A DNA stretch of 64,000 bases, from the NCBI GenBank assembly GCA_027923505.1, contig BROI01000028.1, positions 310,001 to 374,000 of the forward strand, written 5' to 3'. Numbering within the stretch: position 1 is the first letter of the stretch; each line of letters begins with the position of its first letter. Below the pieces are notes generated by a model. That model did not search any database. It had not been told where the DNA came from and saw nothing but the letters and a program-made list of their open reading frames with translations. Positions 60,946 through 64,000 of this stretch are shown piece by piece. Position numbers and translations under genes: made by a program. The DNA comes from Mayamaea pseudoterrestris. Lineage: Eukaryota; Bacillariophyta; Bacillariophyceae; Sellaphorales; Sellaphoraceae.

Positions 60946-63900
60946 CTAGGCTTGTGACAACGATCGGTTTGCCGTATCACCCTTCCAGAAAAGAATCGGA
61001 ATGATCAGGGGTCGGAACGTGGCATGCGGCAAGAACTTGGTAAGAACGTCGGCGACGTTCTGCTTGCCGAAGATGTGCTCAAAGTACAGAACATTGCTTG
61101 CAATGGCCTCGCGAACTCGGTGGTAGGCGAGCGCATTGTGTCGCTTAGAAAGTGTGGAGTGCGGGATCGTTGACGACTTCTTGACACTTTCGTTGTCGCC
61201 GAACATCCAGGCTGGTCCACTCAAAGGAACTCCCAACATGCGTAGGGAGTATCGGAAATCCATAATCTGTTCCGTCGCGGTCTTGGCGACGACGAACTCG
61301 GATCCGTACGTTGCAGTCTCAACAGTATTCTGACGCTTGCAGAACCATTCGACGGGCGTCTGGTTCAGGAAATGCAGGACTCCCATTGCGGAACGTCCAG
61401 TAGTGTAATCATGGTACAGGTTCGCGTCCATAAAGGTAGTTAGTTGCACAGGCTTGCCCTTCGGGATCGGCATGTTCCACGGAAGCTCTTCGCTTGAGTT
61501 GCCGTAGACCGATTGCAACCAATCATACTTGGTAGGTTCCCCGTGATCGACGATCTTCGTCCGGAAACGAATCGCCGCATCAGGGTACTCAGCTAGGTAA
61601 CCGCAGACTCGCTTGGCTCGGTCCAGGTGTCCGCGGCGCGGGGCGCAGCGGAATCGGCCAAGTGTCATTACGGCACAATGAATGTCAAGTCGACATAGGG
61701 TCACTGCCCACTGGAGGGCACCGATAAGAGACTGGTACTGTTGAATGCCACGGGCATCCAGCTCTTCGGTAAGGTCAAGTTCGGGGTGGTCCCCGTCGTC
61801 AAGCGGTGACTTGCGCTTGCGTGGCTTCTCGCCAAACATGGTCTCGTAGTTCTTGAGCATGCGACCGACGTAGGTCTTCGCGCTCATGCAGAGGGTTCCA
61901 TCGGGATCACGATAGAAGTCGGCTCCAAGGTGATACTTGATGTCGCCGACGCCCTTCAACTTGTACTTGTACTTCTCCTTGAGGAGGTCCGTGAAGGCTT
62001 GTGGATCTTTCATGGCCATAGCCAGATCGTCGACGAACACGCCGACGTACTCGTAGTGAGTGCCACAGTCTTTCATCCAGACGTCAGGGTCCGCGTAACT
62101 GGGGTAGAATCCAATGTCGCGGAGTGTGTCGGCAAAGTGCTCATGCCAACGCGCGCCAGAAGTGCGCAATCCGTATAGTGCCTTGTAGATGACCAAGGTA
62201 TGGCCTTCCAATGGTCCAAACTCGGGACCGGCAACAATGTAGACCTTTTCCTTGGTCTTGGCCTCGAGGTAGGCGTTACCGACATCGGCAGCCCAAAACT
62301 TGAGGTCGTTCAGTTCAGCTAACAGTGCTATGGTTCGGATGCTTCGCATAGATACAACGCCGGAGTAGGCGGAGTCCTTGGGCGGAGCGGTCAAATGTCC
62401 CCCGGCGACGAGTCGGGCCTTACGTCGTAGATCGTTCTTGCAGTCGAAAACAAGATGCGCGTTGATGCGCTTCCAGTCACTTTCCATGAAGGCACCGATG
62501 CCCTTGTCGATGAAAGTGTCGTACTCGTGTAGCTGCTCCATCTCAGTCTTGACGGCGTCAGCCCACAGGGTGTTTCCATTAGCAGCGTCGAGGCGGTTCG
62601 CTTCCTTCCAGGTATTAGGAACTTGAACGCCAAACTTGAAACGCGCTTCTTGGACACGGTTCTTCTTTGCAGCCTTGCACATGCGGTTAAACATTTTAGT
62701 GCGTCCTGCCATGCGCCTCAAGCGCTTCCATCCATCCTTTTCCAGCATACCCTTGCGCTTGCCGTACTCGGCAACGGTCACAGGGTCGGACTTGATAATC
62801 AATGCGAGTGGCTCCCAGGTCTTCTCGCCATTTGCCCATTGGATGAGCAAGTTGTAGGATGAGCCGCGATACGTAGCGTCGGCTTGTGTCAGTGGACCTT
62901 CATGTCCGTCAATGAAATCAAACTTGTAGTACTGGTCGTCGTTGTCATCGTCCCCCAGTCGTAAAGAATCTTGCCGCTCGCACAGGTCGGCTAGTTCGTT
63001 GTAGGTAATAAGCTCGTCGACGTCGCCGTCGCCGAGACTCAATCGGAACTTGATGATCTTGTGGTTGGCTTCATCGCGATCGTTCAGTTGCTCGATAACC
63101 TTGTAACGTCGCGTGGAGCCGTCTTCCTCGTCAAGAAGGACAGTGCGTCCCATCAGTTCAGCCGGAGTAAAGGACGGCATGGGTCCGTCGGGATCCAAAC
63201 CGGCTAACTCGGCAGCGCTTTCCAACGTGAATGCGTCTTCATCCACGGTTCCCCCAGAATCAGGCGCTGGGGTCGGTGTAAGGTCGTGTTCAAACACCGG
63301 ACCGACTAGGTCATACTCATCGTCAAACTCGTCGACAGTTTCGACTTGGACTCGTTCACGCGCGGGGCGCGCGTCGAAGACAGGTTCCGCGAACAGTGGT
63401 CGTTCGGACTCGGGTTCAGGAGCGCTTTCAGCTTCAGCGCGTAGGTTACGTCCTTCGGAGAAGGGACGAACGTTGGATCGGACGACAACCATTCCAGTCC
63501 GATCGGATCGAACTTGGTACGTGAGGATGTCACCCTTGTTCTCTGCAATGCCGACCCAGCGTCCTGCTGCTTCCTTGGTGTGAGGAAATGTCGGCGGCTC
63601 GTCAGCTCACTGGGACTCGTTCCCAGAACTTGAACTGCAGGAACGGCGAAATGTCGGGTACTCGGTTGAAGGCGGCTTCAGTAGGGGTCTTCCAGTTGAG
63701 GGACTCGGTCGCCAGATTGTTGAATAAGGCGATTACGTACAGCGCGCATAGGAGCCAGGCTCCAGCGGGTGCGCCCGTACGGTTCATGATGTTCTGGACT
63801 GATGACTTGACTTCTTGGATGCGACGCTCGGCAGGGTTCTGGTTCTGGTATCCGGGCTCGCTCTGTTGGTCACGAATCGCGTAGAATCGCAACAAGGTTT

Positions 63901-64000
63901 CAACTTGCTTCCCGAGCTGCACTCGCGAGTTATCGCTAATGAGCAAGTCGGGAGCGCCAATGTCTCGAATGAAGTCTTCGAGCGCCATGGGCATGTCACT
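60946..64000 (-). mobile_element. pol part of copia element 2
   Basis: From the right edge leftward: an integrase C-terminal piece near 63.6-64.0 kb (FIRDIGAPDLLISDNS, AERRIQEVKSSVQNIMNRTG); an acidic linker; a chromodomain-like stretch near 62.8 kb (YNLLIQWANGEKTWEPLALI); reverse transcriptase near 61.9-62.5 kb (WAADVGNAYLEA, VGVFVDDLAMAM); and RNase H near 61.0-61.5 kb. Order and motifs mark Ty1/copia. Confidence 0.85.

Larger units (their letters stand above)
60606..64000 (-). mobile_element. Ty1/copia LTR retrotransposon 2, CoDi-like, partial (runs off right edge)
   Basis: The 3' part of a minus-strand element that entered the end of the 169-bp satellite. Its 3' LTR is 60606-60934, and a purine tract TCAAGGGGGA sits next to it. 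The visible pol part runs to the edge with integrase, a chromodomain-like region, reverse transcriptase and RNase H. About one break is apparent in the visible part, so the copy looks largely whole there; gag and the 5' LTR are outside the window. The different LTR and protein mark a lineage other than element 1. Confidence 0.88.

Noticed and set aside
60935-60946. Link between the copia 2 purine tract (TCAAGGGGGAT) and the hAT-like TIR (CAAGGGGGATAAA)
   Set aside because: The 10-11-base match is at the level of a purine run and the flanks differ; chance likeness is the simpler view.
1-64000. tRNA and rRNA genes
   Set aside because: I looked for B-box (GTTCRANNC) sites with matching acceptor stems and for rRNA blocks and found none that fold convincingly; a tRNAscan-SE run could still find one.

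Overview
The window looks like nuclear DNA of a photosynthetic stramenopile, most likely a diatom (a raphid pennate would fit). Introns are short (73-259 bp) with GT..AG borders and one GC..AG. Six or seven proteins start with a signal peptide followed by an ASAFAP-like motif with an aromatic residue at the cleavage site (VAFAP, VSAFQP, AAAFTP, TFAFVS, VEAFGA, ANGFVT), the mark of import into a red-lineage secondary plastid. Other pointers are an HSF-type factor, LRR proteins with one internal membrane anchor, PT/PS-rich surface-type repeats and CoDi-like Ty1/copia elements. The species cannot be told from sequence alone.

Region 1 (1-28.9 kb) is dense housekeeping DNA with genes in changing orientation and 3' ends often only 30-120 bp apart: MCM2 (partial), plastid ascorbate peroxidase, phosphoglycerate mutase, a membrane-anchored metallophosphoesterase, an HSF, a Cys-rich type II membrane protein, a plastid protein of unknown function, a B12D/NDUFA4-like protein, an LRR membrane protein, a plastid VTT/DedA-like protein, a small coiled-coil protein, TM9SF, a ClpR-type Clp subunit, mitochondrial ATP synthase subunit b, VPS35 with a long Gln-rich N-terminus, a beta-propeller glycosidase-like protein and plastid ribosome recycling factor.

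Region 2 (29.0-41.5 kb) is repeat-rich: a hAT-like foldback element with 8-bp target duplications, a copia element with full-length 435-bp LTRs inserted two bases beyond it, a decayed PSxx-coding repeat block, and about 18 copies of a 180-bp satellite.

Region 3 (41.6-58.0 kb) is again gene-dense: a plastid-targeted YqaJ-like nuclease, REXO4-type exonuclease, a second LRR membrane protein related to the first, a twin-CX9C protein, a TPR protein, a lactonase-type beta-propeller with a GC-AG intron and an in-frame stop-free intron, a plastid thioredoxin, an SDR, eIF4A and a cyclophilin.

Region 4 (58.3-64.0 kb) repeats the layout of region 2: a PSxx-coding block, then about 12 copies of a 169-bp satellite carrying a 17-bp palindrome, then a second copia element that runs off the right edge.

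Taken together, the genes serve plastid upkeep (peroxide removal, Clp proteolysis, translation recycling, redox, DNA processing), mitochondria (ATP synthase, small intermembrane or inner-membrane proteins), the endomembrane system (TM9SF, retromer) and cell-surface sensing (LRR and Cys-rich proteins). No operons, CRISPR arrays, rRNA or tRNA genes were recognised. Splice sites were inferred by eye from consensus and protein continuity; no transcript data were available.
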